Below are positions 7,816 to 17,119 of a stretch of DNA of 64,000 nucleotides, piece by piece. Every line of letters starts with the position of its first letter. Positions within the stretch are counted from its first letter, which is position 1. The notes beneath the pieces are model-generated. The model worked only from the letters and a program-made list of their open reading frames with translations, did not search any database and had not been told where the DNA came from. Source of the DNA: Phycisphaerae bacterium (GTDB taxonomy: Bacteria > Planctomycetota > Phycisphaerae > UBA1845); NCBI GenBank assembly GCA_029260015.1, contig JAJDEB010000017.1:1-64000 (forward strand). The letters run 5' to 3'. Position numbers and translations under genes: made by a program.

Positions 7816-10293
7816 ATGAATACGCTCCCCCTGTCGTTTCGCTCCCTGTCCCCGTTCTATCTACACATTCGAATTCTCACGAAGCGTCACACGCTGACAC
7901 TGGCGATTGCGCTTGTGCTGGCAAGTGTCAGTGCTGCCCGCGCTCAGGATCACAGCAAGTGTCAATCCCACAAGGGATTCAGCGTGATGTTCGAGCCCGG
8001 TTTTGAACCGCCCGTTATCGAAGACAATGGTTTGATTCAACCAAACTTCGTGCTGCTCAGCGGACCCTGGCCCGAGACGGCTTACAGTGGCGTCGTCGAA
8101 CCCGGTGAACCGTTCACCATCACCTACAGCTTCGTGACCGACGGAACGATGATTCCCGGGCGTGGTGATCAGGAACCGGCTCCTTCGAATCTTTTCGCAA
8201 CCTTTGACGCAAACTTTCCCGGTGGGCGCAATGCATGGCAAAGCGTTTTCCACCAGGTGTTCGCCCGCTACGGCGAAATGACCAACATCTCGTTTGTGCA
8301 TGTGCCCGATGACGGTGCAGCATTTGGAATTTCGTTTCCGTTCGGTATTCCCGGACAGGGCGAACCCGGTGCAATTGGCGCTCGTGGTGATATGCGTATT
8401 TCGATGCGTCCGATCGGCGACGGTCCCTTGGCATCCAACTGGGCCCCGACGTTCGGTGGCGACATGATCATGGACAGCATCGATGTCGATACGTTTGCCA
8501 ATCCGGTCAACAACTTTCGTGCGATGCGTAACGTTTTGTTTCACGAAATCGGTCACGGTTTGGGCCTTAACCATGTTCTCCCGCAGAATGCCACGAAGTT
8601 GATGGAACCGGTGCTCAACACCGATTTCGACGGTCCGCAGGAAGACGACTTGCGTGCGATCCACTTTCTATATGGCGACCGCTACGAGTCCAACGACGAC
8701 GAAACCGAATACAAGTTCCTGGACTTGCAGCTTGAGCACCCGAGTGTGGCTGGCACGCAGACAGTTGTGGTTGAAGATCTGGCGATCGAACGTGAAGACA
8801 GTGAAGACTGGTATGGCGTAACGGTGGCAGGCAGCATCAACGGTCTGCCCGGTATGGCGATTCGCGTCGAACCGATCGGTACCGAGTATCAGTACAGTGC
8901 TGACGAAGAAGGCGCCCAGATGCAGACCATAGATGCGGCGGCTGCCCGCGATCTAAAGCTTGAGTTGTACCGACGCGTGACTGCCAGCCCGCTGACGATG
9001 CAACTCATCAGCACCATCGACTTCAACGCAGCCGGTGAAGCAGAGTATCGTCCGCCAGCCACGTACTCACTGGGAGGACTCTTTTACATACGCGTATTTT
9101 CTGAGGATGGTATCGACGATGTCCAGCGCTATCGTTTGACGGTGAGCAACGAAGAGATTACCGCGCCGCAAGCTGCACCGTCTATGTCGCTCGCCAATGG
9201 AATTCAGCCGGTGCCGTCGGGCAGCATTCTCGACATTCCAACAACCGAAGTCGGTCAGAACGGCGGATTGTCGTTGACCATCAGCAACAACGGTGAAGGC
9301 GTCTTGGAGATTGACGGATTTTCGCTAGAAGGTCCGGCGGCTTCTGACTTCACGGCGCAGCTACCGTCACAGTCGATTCAGCCGGGCGGATTTGGCATAC
9401 TCTCGATTGGTTTCTCACCGACGGCAGCAGGCTTTCGGGCGGCACAGTTGACCATCTCGACGAATGAACCAGCCGGTGACTACGAATTGACGTTGCGTGC
9501 AACGGCAACTGAACCGCAGGTCGGAGCGCTTACGGCCAGCGTCGATGGGATCACCGTTGCCAATGGTGGGACTGTAGACCTTGGCGAACTTGAATTGGGC
9601 AGTGAGTATGAAGTCTTCGTTGACCTTGAGAACGTCGGCAACGCCAACATGAGCGTGTTCAATACGACGTTTCTCAATGACGATACGGCTGACTTTGAAC
9701 GTTTGACGGACTTACCGCTGGCTCTGGATACCGGTGCGGCTGGCGAAATCGTCCTACTGGTGACGCCGTCATCGGAAGGTGAAAAGAATACGACGCTGCG
9801 GATATTTAACAATGGTGTGCAGTCGCCTTACGACGTGATCTTCAGCTACAGCGTTGTTGCTGTGGAACTGTTCGACGATTGCAACAGCAATGGTATTGAC
9901 GATGAAACCGAACTCGACAGCGATGGCAATGGTGTGATCGATGACTGCGAAATCGTGACGCCGCCGGTCGATGACGAAGATCCGATCGTTGATGGCGATC
10001 AGGATAACGGCGGTATTGACGACGGCATCGACAACAACGACGGTGTTGGAAATGACAACGTCGATGATAACAACGATGGCGATCAGGATGTTGTTGACAA
10101 CATCGACGATGAGGTTGATCAGGGCAATGACAATGACGACATTGGAAATAACAACGACCAGAACGACGATCGCGACGAGGACCGCGAAGAGAAAAGCACT
10201 GGATTCTGTGGTGCGGGCAGCATTGGGATGTTGACATTGACGATGCTGGGCTTGAGCGGAACTCGAGTAAGACGTCGTCGAGAGATGTGCTAG
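7816..10293 (+). CDS. Secreted metzincin-type metalloprotease with choice-of-anchor D domains, D/N-rich tail and C-terminal sorting-like signal
   Basis: 825 residues. A signal peptide with a long n-region is cleaved near ARAQ (about residue 44). A catalytic zinc site is seen as HEIGHGLGLNH at residues 243-253, with a downstream Met in KLMEPVL as the probable Met-turn. This is the HExxHxxGxxH plan of matrixin-like (M10) metzincins. After the catalytic domain come two Ig-like repeats with 'GLSLTISNNGEGVLEIDGF' and 'YEVFVDLENVGNANMSVF' patterns (ASPM/Hydin-type, choice-of-anchor D). Then follow a Ca-binding-like DCNSNGIDDETELDSDGNG segment and about 80 residues of Asp/Asn/Gly-rich repeats. The last about 30 residues have GFCGAG, a hydrophobic segment and RVRRRR. 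That tripartite end resembles Cys-containing C-terminal sorting tags (MYXO-CTERM-like). GGAGAG precedes the ATG. Probable role: an extracellular or surface protease. Confidence 0.75.
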   Translation: MNTLPLSFRSLSPFYLHIRILTKRHTLTLAIALVLASVSAARAQDHSKCQSHKGFSVMFEPGFEPPVIEDNGLIQPNFVLLSGPWPETAYSGVVEPGEPFTITYSFVTDGTMIPGRGDQEPAPSNLFATFDANFPGGRNAWQSVFHQVFARYGEMTNISFVHVPDDGAAFGISFPFGIPGQGEPGAIGARGDMRISMRPIGDGPLASNWAPTFGGDMIMDSIDVDTFANPVNNFRAMRNVLFHEIGHGLGLNHVLPQNATKLMEPVLNTDFDGPQEDDLRAIHFLYGDRYESNDDETEYKFLDLQLEHPSVAGTQTVVVEDLAIEREDSEDWYGVTVAGSINGLPGMAIRVEPIGTEYQYSADEEGAQMQTIDAAAARDLKLELYRRVTASPLTMQLISTIDFNAAGEAEYRPPATYSLGGLFYIRVFSEDGIDDVQRYRLTVSNEEITAPQAAPSMSLANGIQPVPSGSILDIPTTEVGQNGGLSLTISNNGEGVLEIDGFSLEGPAASDFTAQLPSQSIQPGGFGILSIGFSPTAAGFRAAQLTISTNEPAGDYELTLRATATEPQVGALTASVDGITVANGGTVDLGELELGSEYEVFVDLENVGNANMSVFNTTFLNDDTADFERLTDLPLALDTGAAGEIVLLVTPSSEGEKNTTLRIFNNGVQSPYDVIFSYSVVAVELFDDCNSNGIDDETELDSDGNGVIDDCEIVTPPVDDEDPIVDGDQDNGGIDDGIDNNDGVGNDNVDDNNDGDQDVVDNIDDEVDQGNDNDDIGNNNDQNDDRDEDREEKSTGFCGAGSIGMLTLTMLGLSGTRVRRRREMC

Positions 10294-10420
10294 TTCGTTG
10301 GTTCGGACGGTCGCTTTCAAAGCGATCAAATCAAAAGATCAGCTCCCCGGGGGTCGTCTCAACTGAGGCGGCCCCTATACTTATTTGCAATACGGACGAT
10401 GGCAATCGCAAACGTTACGC

Positions 10421-10484
10421 GTAGGGTGGGCCGTGCCCACCGCCGTTTGAATGACAACGACGTGGTGGGCACGGCCCACCCTAC
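10421..10484. repeat. Dispersed REP-like palindrome, copy 2
   Basis: 64 bp with inverted arms (GTAGGGTGGGCCGTGCCC at 10421 and its complement ending at 10484). It lies 28 bp upstream of the start of the TPR/peptidase gene. If that gene is started at an upstream ATG (10399), the repeat is translated as VGRAH...VGTAHPT, a common mis-annotation signature. It therefore marks the upstream region as non-coding. Confidence 0.85.
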
Positions 10485-10512
10485 GATTGCAGCCTCGAAT
10501 CAAAGGAGCGAC

Positions 10513-13353
10513 ATGAAGGCGCGACGGCTTGCAACATTCTGTGCGATGCTTTTCTTCATTGCTGCTCCTTCGATGGCTGAGGGCGATGCATCCGAGAATC
10601 CGCAATCTGCGGATCAGTTGCTGCGCGTCGGTGAATACGATGCTGCAGAAAATCAATTCCGCACGTCACTTGCCGATGAGTCGAACGTCAATGCAGCGAT
10701 CGGTCTGGGCGAATGTTATTTCGAAACCGGTCGCTACGACGAGGCGACGGCGATTCTTGATTCGGCTAAGCAAGCGGCAGATACCAGTGCCGATTGGAAT
10801 ATACTAGCCGCCCGAGTTTCCGGCGCTCAAGGCGACTACGAAAGCGCGATCGAATACGCCCGGCGTGGGCGCGACATCGATCGCAATTCATGCGTCGCCC
10901 GCTTGTTGATCGCAGAGTTTCTTGAAACCACCGGGCGATCGGACGAAGCCCTCGCCGAATACGAGTGGTTCGATCGGTTGGTCAGGCAGCGACTTCCCAT
11001 TGACCCTGCGAATCTGACAGCCGCCGGCACCGGGTTTTATCGATACAGCGTGCTGACGCAGCATCCGAATCTGGTTGATCGAACTCGGCACGTCTTGCAG
11101 AAGGTTTATCAAAAGGCGTATCAAATTCTAGATGCCGACTATTGGCCGGCGCGGCTTGCGGTGGCGGACTTGCTGCGCGAGAAATTCAGCTACGAAGAAG
11201 CGGCGGCTGACTATCGCGCGGTCTTGGACATCAATACGAATGCGGTTCTCGCCCACGTCGGACTCGGTTGGATCGCCCTTGATGAATGGAATTTTGAATA
11301 CGTTGATCAACATGTCACGCAGGCGCTGGACGTCAACACCAACAGCGTGGAAGCATTAGGGCTGCTGGCGACGTCACGGATGATGGAGCGTCGCTACGAA
11401 GATGCCGAGCAGTTGGCCCGGCAGATGCTGGCGGTAAATCCGAACTGCATCGAAGGATTGGCGCTGCACGCATCGGCCCGCTTCGCGCAGTTCGATGATG
11501 CGGGCGCTGAAAAGTTGATTGAACTGGCCAAAAAGATTAACAACAAATCGGCAGCGCTGCATCAAATCGTCGCTCGCAATCTGAGTACTCGGCGACAATT
11601 CCCGATGAGTGAAAGTCATTTTCTCAAAGCGATTGAACTCGAACCGAGCAATGCCATCGTCCGCGCCGATTTGGGTTTGATGTACATGCAGTGGGGCGAT
11701 GAGCAGAAGGCGCGGGAGCCATTGGAGAAAGCGTGGAAGCTAGACCCTTTCGACGCCCGAACGAAGTACACGCTTGACTTGCTTGACGATCTCGACGCGT
11801 TCCCGCGCATCCTGACAGACCACTTCGACGTGCGCTGCGACACCGGACTTGATGAAGTCATCGCGCGGCGGGCTGCGGACTATCTCGAATCGATCTACGA
11901 TGAAATCTGCAAACGCTTTGACCTTGACCTTGAGCGCAGGACCATCGTTGAGATTTTTCCTACGCACAGTGCGTTTGGCGTGCGGGTGACAGCCAAGCCG
12001 TGGATTCACACGGTCGGCGCGTGTACCGGTTGGGTCATCGCGGTGGACATTCCCCGGACCGGTAGCGATGCCCACGGGCCATTTAACTTGCACGGTGTTT
12101 TGCGGCACGAATTTGTTCATACGGTGACGCTGGCGGCGACGAACAATCGAATTCCCCATTGGATGACGGAGGGGTTGGCTGTCTATCACGAAGACCTGCC
12201 GCGCAGCTACGAATGGGCGAAGGGGTTGGCCAATCGCCTGCGACGCGACGAGTTGTTTACGTTGGAAACGATTGATTGGGGATTCGCTCGGCCCCGACGA
12301 CAGGATGATCGTGCGATGGCCTACGCTCAGGGCGAATGGATGTGCGCGTTTCTGTACGAGCGCTTTGGCGACGGGATCATCAACGCCATGTTGAAGGATT
12401 TCCGCGAAGGTAAAACGCAAGCAGACGTATTCGGCAAGCACACGCAGATGACGACGGAAAAGTTCGATGCAGTGTTTCGGGTTTGGGCGCGCAAAGATGC
12501 ATCCACTTGGGGCTTCGATTTGGAGAAGCCTGCCGACCCCAAAGAAATAAGACTGCTCGTCGAAAGTCAACCGGAAGATGCGGCGCTACATGCACGTTTG
12601 GCAATGGCGTTATTGGAAACCGGCAAAGTCAAAGAAGCGATCGACGCTGCCGAAGCCAGTCTGAGACTCGACGTTAATTCAAACGCCCTCGCCCATGAAG
12701 TGATGATGCGTGCGCTGGCGGGCGACCTGCAAAATTTAGACGACGCGGAAGAAGCGAAAGAGCAGCAGGAGCGCATTGTCGAACATGCCCGGCAGGTTTT
12801 GGTACTCGAGCCAAGACATCGCCGGGCGCGAACGGTCTTGGCCTATCATCATTTGAGCAGTGACGACGTCGAAGCCGCAATGCCTCACTTGCTCGACCTG
12901 CTCGAGCTCAAACCGGTTGACCCTCGCGTTCACCTTGAACTGGCGAAGATTTTCGACAAGCTGGGCGATGACGCCAAAGCGCTACCGCGTTGGATGGCTT
13001 GTCAAATTGACTACGAACACGATTCGCAGGTTCCGGCTGCCATCGCGAGGATTCATCATCGGGCTGGTCGACTTCCGGAGGCGCGTGAGTGGTACGTTCG
13101 GGCGCTGCGGATCGCACCCTTGTCAACTGACATTGGCAAGCGTTACGCCGAAATGTTGATGCAGATGGGCGACACGGATCGTGCCATCGAGCAGTATCGC
13201 CTGCTCTGCAAGATCAAACCGGAGGAAGCCGAGTTTCATGCGGCGTGTGCGCTGGCGTTGTTGAAATCCGGCAAGGGCGAAGAGGCTGCTGCCTTTGCGC
13301 GGCGGGCGGTTGAACTCGACCCCAACTCAAACGTGCGAAGCCTGCTCGACTAA
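10513..13353 (+). CDS. Exported TPR protein with a gluzincin-type (peptidase MA-like) domain
   Basis: 946 residues from ATG 10513, chosen because AAAGGAG lies at 10501-10507 and a clean signal peptide follows (MKARRLATFCAMLFFIAAPSMA). An upstream ATG at 10399 would translate a dispersed repeat. TPR repeats fill residues about 30-430, with 'A...LG..Y...G.Y..A...' and 'P.N..A...LG' patterns. A peptidase-like domain follows with HEFVH at residues 532-536 and a second zinc ligand Glu in MTEGLAVY near 553 (HExxH...EG, the gluzincin plan). A second TPR block runs to the C-terminus. The role is probably periplasmic or cell-surface. The zinc ligands are intact, so activity is plausible; the substrate is unknown. 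Confidence 0.8.
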   Translation: MKARRLATFCAMLFFIAAPSMAEGDASENPQSADQLLRVGEYDAAENQFRTSLADESNVNAAIGLGECYFETGRYDEATAILDSAKQAADTSADWNILAARVSGAQGDYESAIEYARRGRDIDRNSCVARLLIAEFLETTGRSDEALAEYEWFDRLVRQRLPIDPANLTAAGTGFYRYSVLTQHPNLVDRTRHVLQKVYQKAYQILDADYWPARLAVADLLREKFSYEEAAADYRAVLDINTNAVLAHVGLGWIALDEWNFEYVDQHVTQALDVNTNSVEALGLLATSRMMERRYEDAEQLARQMLAVNPNCIEGLALHASARFAQFDDAGAEKLIELAKKINNKSAALHQIVARNLSTRRQFPMSESHFLKAIELEPSNAIVRADLGLMYMQWGDEQKAREPLEKAWKLDPFDARTKYTLDLLDDLDAFPRILTDHFDVRCDTGLDEVIARRAADYLESIYDEICKRFDLDLERRTIVEIFPTHSAFGVRVTAKPWIHTVGACTGWVIAVDIPRTGSDAHGPFNLHGVLRHEFVHTVTLAATNNRIPHWMTEGLAVYHEDLPRSYEWAKGLANRLRRDELFTLETIDWGFARPRRQDDRAMAYAQGEWMCAFLYERFGDGIINAMLKDFREGKTQADVFGKHTQMTTEKFDAVFRVWARKDASTWGFDLEKPADPKEIRLLVESQPEDAALHARLAMALLETGKVKEAIDAAEASLRLDVNSNALAHEVMMRALAGDLQNLDDAEEAKEQQERIVEHARQVLVLEPRHRRARTVLAYHHLSSDDVEAAMPHLLDLLELKPVDPRVHLELAKIFDKLGDDAKALPRWMACQIDYEHDSQVPAAIARIHHRAGRLPEAREWYVRALRIAPLSTDIGKRYAEMLMQMGDTDRAIEQYRLLCKIKPEEAEFHAACALALLKSGKGEEAAAFARRAVELDPNSNVRSLLD

Positions 13354-13502
13354 AGATTGTCGGAGATAGATGTCACATTGTGTCGGTGTTCGTCGCCGCA
13401 TCGATTTCCAAACGCCACAACTTTCGACTCCTATTGATAGCCGCGCTTCAATGCGTGTGATACACTGGTCTCGCGTCAATTCATTTCTTTGGAGGCTGGG
13501 TC

Positions 13503-14417
13503 TTGGAAAATGCGGTCGAGTTGAATCAAGTCACAAAGACGTTCGGATCTCATACTGCAGTCAATCAACTTTCCCTCAACGTACCGTCGGGTTCGGTGTA
13601 CGGTTTCATCGGTCCGAATGGTTCGGGCAAGACGACGACGCTGCGGATGATCATGAATATTTACTATCCGGACAGTGGGGCGATCCGCGTCTTTGGCGAA
13701 TCGCTGCACGGTTCGTGGACCGATCGTATTGGATACCTGCCCGAGGAGCGCGGTCTGTATAAGAAAATGTCCGTCCGCGACATCTTGAAATTCTATGGCA
13801 ATCTCAAAAACGGTACCGATCTGAATCAGAAGATCACCGATTGGCTGGAACGCTTTGAATTGACCCCATGGGCCAACAAAAAAGTCGAAACGCTCAGCAA
13901 GGGCATGAGTCAGAAAGTTCAATTCATCGCCACAGTCATAACCAAACCCGAAATGGTGATCCTCGACGAACCATTCAGCGGGCTCGACCCGGTCAATGCC
14001 GAAGTGCTTAAAGATGCCGTATTGCAGCTTCAAAGGGATGGCACGACGGTGATCTTCAGCACGCACGATATGGCCGTCGCCGAAAAGATGTGCAACTTTA
14101 TTTTTATGATCTTCAAGGGCAACAAGGTTCTGGATGGGTCGCTGACTGAGATTCAGGACAAGTACGGGGTCGATACGATCCGCGTGCGTATCGATGAAAA
14201 TGCCGACGTTCTAAGGACGATTCAAGGCGTCGATAAAGTCAACGACTACGGACAGGTGCAGGAATTACGCATGCGCAATGGAACCGATTCGCAGGAGTTA
14301 CTGACGGCGATCATGTCAAAAGCCCGCGTCAAACATTTTGAAATATCCAAACCGTCACTGCACGACATTTTCGTCCGCATCGCCGGACCCGAAGCGGAGG
14401 AAGCCACCCATGCGTAA
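13503..14417 (+). CDS. ABC transporter ATP-binding protein, NatA-like, TTG start
   Basis: 304 residues beginning at TTG 13503, with GGAGG at 13490-13494 as ribosome binding site; no ATG start fits the N-terminus. Walker A GPNGSGKTT is at about residues 38-46, the signature loop LSKGMSQKVQ near 136, and Walker B MVILDEPFSGLDP near 155. The C-terminal extension of about 80 residues (DTIRVRIDENADVLRTIQGV...) fits the DUF4162-type tail of NatA/CcmA-like exporters. It overlaps the permease gene by 8 bp, so the two are translationally coupled. Together they should form an ABC-2 type exporter, perhaps for Na+ or a drug/peptide; the substrate cannot be told from the sequence. Confidence 0.9.
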   Translation: MENAVELNQVTKTFGSHTAVNQLSLNVPSGSVYGFIGPNGSGKTTTLRMIMNIYYPDSGAIRVFGESLHGSWTDRIGYLPEERGLYKKMSVRDILKFYGNLKNGTDLNQKITDWLERFELTPWANKKVETLSKGMSQKVQFIATVITKPEMVILDEPFSGLDPVNAEVLKDAVLQLQRDGTTVIFSTHDMAVAEKMCNFIFMIFKGNKVLDGSLTEIQDKYGVDTIRVRIDENADVLRTIQGVDKVNDYGQVQELRMRNGTDSQELLTAIMSKARVKHFEISKPSLHDIFVRIAGPEAEEATHA

Positions 14418-15744
14418 GATCTGGTTCATCGCGGTTCGCGAATACAACGCTGCCGTCCGCACCAAAGCGTTTATCGTCAGCGTCGTGCTCATGCCGGTGT
14501 TCATGGTGGGCGGTATCGTCGCGCAGAAACTTCTCAAGAATCAGGTCGATACATCTGACAAGAGGCTGGCGATTGTTGATCATACCAATCAATTGGTGGA
14601 ATCGATCGAGTTTGCAGCGAAGGCACACAACGAGACAGAAGTACTCGATCCAGAAACTGGCAAGAAAATTAAGCCGACGTACGTCATTGAGCGCATTGAA
14701 CCGAACAAGGAAGATCCAGATGCGCAGCGCATCGAACTGTCCGATCAAATCCGGGCGAAGAAACTGTTCGCGTTTGTAGAAATCGGCAGTGACGTCATCG
14801 AGCCACAATCCAAGCCCAGCCTCAAGTCTGACATCCTTCCGATGTCGGAACGGGTGATCTACCACGGCGAAAGCGCTGCGATGGACGAGATGCGCAATTG
14901 GTTGCGCGCTCCGCTCAACCGACAAATCAAAGCGCTTCGGCTCGCCAAGATCGACATGGATGCCGACGTGATGGAGCGACTCACACGCTATGTGCAGGTC
15001 GAACCACACGGGTTGATGAGCATGGAGGCTGGCAAAGTCAAGTCAGAAGGCAAACGAAGCGAAGGGCAATTGATCGCCACACCGCTCATGATGATGTTCC
15101 TGATGTTTATGATGATTATGATTGGTGCACCGCCATTGATTAACTCGGTGCTGGAAGAAAAGATGCAACGCATCGCCGAAGTGCTGCTTGGGTCGGTGAC
15201 GCCATTTCAGATCATGTTCGGCAAGCTGCTGGGCACCGTTGGTGTATCGCTGACGATGGTCGTCCTTTATGTTGGCGGCGGAATATTGCTGGCTGAAAAA
15301 ATCAACGCTTCCGAGTATGTGCCGTATCATCTCCTACCGTGGTTTATCGTGTTTCAGGTCATGGCGATTTTCATGTTCGGGGCGATGTTCATCGCGGTCG
15401 GTGCAGCTTGCAGCGACCTGAAGGAAGCCCAATCGATGACCATGCCGGTAATGGTTATGGTGATGGTCCCGTTGTTTGTCTGGATCAACGTCGTCAAGGA
15501 ACCGCTTAGCGCGTTTTCAACTTGGATCTCACTTGTCCCTACTTGTACTCCGCTCTTAATGCTTTTGCGACAGGCGACACCTGCATCCATCCCCGCATGG
15601 CAGCCGTGGGTGGGGCTTGCTGGTGTCATTGTATTTACGATTTTCTGCGTCTGGGCTGCCGGGCGAATCTTCCGTGTAGGCCTACTCATGCAGGGTAAAC
15701 CAGCAAAGATCACCGACCTGATGCGTTGGGCCATTCGCGGATAA
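14410..15744 (+). CDS. ABC-2 type transporter permease, NatB-like
   Basis: 444 residues from ATG 14410, which overlaps the ATPase stop codon. An upstream ATG at 14338 would overlap the ATPase gene further and lacks support. It starts MRKIWFIAVREYNAAVRTKA, the typical N-terminal amphipathic segment before the first TM helix of NatB-like ABC-2 permeases. A large extracytoplasmic domain of about 200 residues follows. Then come five to six TM helices (about residues 215-430), including TPLMMMFLMFMMIMIGAPPL with the following ExxxR-like EEKMQRIAEVLLGSVTP motif. The size and topology match ABC-2 exporters in which one permease homodimerises with the ATPase encoded upstream. Confidence 0.88.
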   Translation: MRKIWFIAVREYNAAVRTKAFIVSVVLMPVFMVGGIVAQKLLKNQVDTSDKRLAIVDHTNQLVESIEFAAKAHNETEVLDPETGKKIKPTYVIERIEPNKEDPDAQRIELSDQIRAKKLFAFVEIGSDVIEPQSKPSLKSDILPMSERVIYHGESAAMDEMRNWLRAPLNRQIKALRLAKIDMDADVMERLTRYVQVEPHGLMSMEAGKVKSEGKRSEGQLIATPLMMMFLMFMMIMIGAPPLINSVLEEKMQRIAEVLLGSVTPFQIMFGKLLGTVGVSLTMVVLYVGGGILLAEKINASEYVPYHLLPWFIVFQVMAIFMFGAMFIAVGAACSDLKEAQSMTMPVMVMVMVPLFVWINVVKEPLSAFSTWISLVPTCTPLLMLLRQATPASIPAWQPWVGLAGVIVFTIFCVWAAGRIFRVGLLMQGKPAKITDLMRWAIRG

Positions 15745-15860
15745 CTTCAATTCACAGCAGCCTATCGGCGGTGCGAACATTCAGAATCTGCGCAGTCGAT
15801 TGGAATGTTGTTCGCAAACGCGTAAGCTTCACCCGAATCTCCTAAACCTGAGAGGCGCGG

Positions 15861-16628
15861 ATGGAGCTTTACACACTACTTCTGACCACGTTCGTGGCAG
15901 CCGCTCTCACCGATGTGGCGACATGCCTCGGTTGCATTCCGTTCTTTTTCGTTCGGCAAATCTCCGACAAGTCGGCTGGCGTTTTCACGGCGATGGCAGC
16001 TGGGATGATGGCCGCAGCAAGCCTCGTGCAACTTGTTGGTGAAGGGTTGGATCGCTCGCAGCAGTTCATGGCCTGGGACGTGGGTATAGGCGTGGCGTGC
16101 GGTTCACTGTTTTTTCTGATCGCCGCGCGGTGGGTTGAACACAACGACGAACTTGATCTGCTCGCGCTTCGCAAAAAAGGCGGAGCCGCATCGTTGCTGA
16201 TTGTGCTGGCCATGACGATTCATTCGCTGCCCGAAGGGATTGCCATCGGCGTCGGATACGGAAGCGGTGAGAGTTCGTTCGGGCTTGCTGTCGCCCTGGC
16301 GATTGGGATTCACAATATTCCGGAAGGTCTGGCGATCGCACTCGCCCTTCGCCCGCGAGGCGTTTCGACGTGGGGGTGCATGGGATGGGCTCTATTCAGC
16401 AGCGTGCCTCAACCGCTAGCCGCAGTGCCAGCCGCCTGGGCTGTTTGGCTTTTTAGTCCACTGCTTCCAGGGTTGATGGGCTTCTCTGCGGGCGCGATGC
16501 TGCACCTCGTGGTCAGCGAACTGCTCCCTGTGGGCACTTCTCAATCCGGTAAGACCGCGACAGCCACCGCGTTCGTCATAGGCGTCGTCGTGATGATCGT
16601 CCTCGGACAATCAGTCGGAATGGGTTAG
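15861..16628 (+). CDS. ZIP-family divalent metal transporter
   Basis: 255 residues, almost all in about eight hydrophobic helices. The fourth and fifth helices carry the ZIP metal-binding motifs HSLPEG (about residue 121) and HNIPEG (about residue 151). The loop between helices 3 and 4 is short and contains HNDELD rather than a His-rich stretch. ZIP proteins of this GufA/ZupT group move Zn(II) or other divalent metals into the cytoplasm. It follows the ABC exporter operon by 116 bp on the same strand but probably has its own promoter. GAGAGG precedes the start. Confidence 0.9.
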   Translation: MELYTLLLTTFVAAALTDVATCLGCIPFFFVRQISDKSAGVFTAMAAGMMAAASLVQLVGEGLDRSQQFMAWDVGIGVACGSLFFLIAARWVEHNDELDLLALRKKGGAASLLIVLAMTIHSLPEGIAIGVGYGSGESSFGLAVALAIGIHNIPEGLAIALALRPRGVSTWGCMGWALFSSVPQPLAAVPAAWAVWLFSPLLPGLMGFSAGAMLHLVVSELLPVGTSQSGKTATATAFVIGVVVMIVLGQSVGMG

Positions 16629-17119
16629 GCCCGGTCGCTCCGCCCGTTCCAACCAATGACCCGTTCCAACAAATGACATTGAGTTGGACATCTGACTAAC
16701 CGCAACTGTCGTTTATCTGCTATCTGCACAATGACAATCGATATGCAGCCGCCTCGTATAATGCCGGCGTCATTGACTCAAGAGTTGCCCCAAGCTTACC
16801 TCGTCCGATGTTGATGAAGCCTCAGGATGTCTCAACGCACCCCGTACAGCTTCCGATCGGGTATTTAGCTGTCGATACGCTGGGGTTCTTGTACTTTGCA
16901 AAGTGACTGCTTGAACCCTCCTGAAACAGTCCTGCTCGTGAGATCAAAACCTCATCTCCACTAGCCTGTTTAGTCGAATCTCGACCGTATTCGTGAGCAA
17001 CCTTTTTTAATCAAGTCCAAATTCCCAATCCAACAGCTGGATCAGATTTGAAGTCGGGAGGTCACAATATTTTGAGACACCAAAACGCAGCGTAAGGGAA
17101 CGAACGGTGAACTTTGACT
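16629..17119. other. Intergenic region between convergent ZIP and RHS genes
   Basis: About 490 bp with no supported gene. CCCGTTCCAAC followed by CAATGAC or AAATGAC occurs twice close together near 16647-16676. A TATAAT is at 16757-16762 but the nearest -35-like TGACA is about 20 bases away, so a promoter here is doubtful. No immunity-gene-like frame is seen downstream of the RHS gene. Confidence 0.5.

Noticed and set aside
9769-10329. Long minus-strand frame rich in Val/Ile
   Set aside because: It is the complement of the Asp/Asn-rich codon repeats in the metalloprotease gene.
10399-10512. N-terminal extension of the TPR/peptidase protein
   Set aside because: It translates a dispersed palindromic repeat (VGRAH/VGTAHPT); the ribosome site and signal peptide support 10513.
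16732-16762. TATAAT with upstream TGACA in the ZIP-RHS intergenic region
   Set aside because: Spacing of about 20 bases is too long for a normal sigma-70 promoter and no gene lies downstream on that strand.
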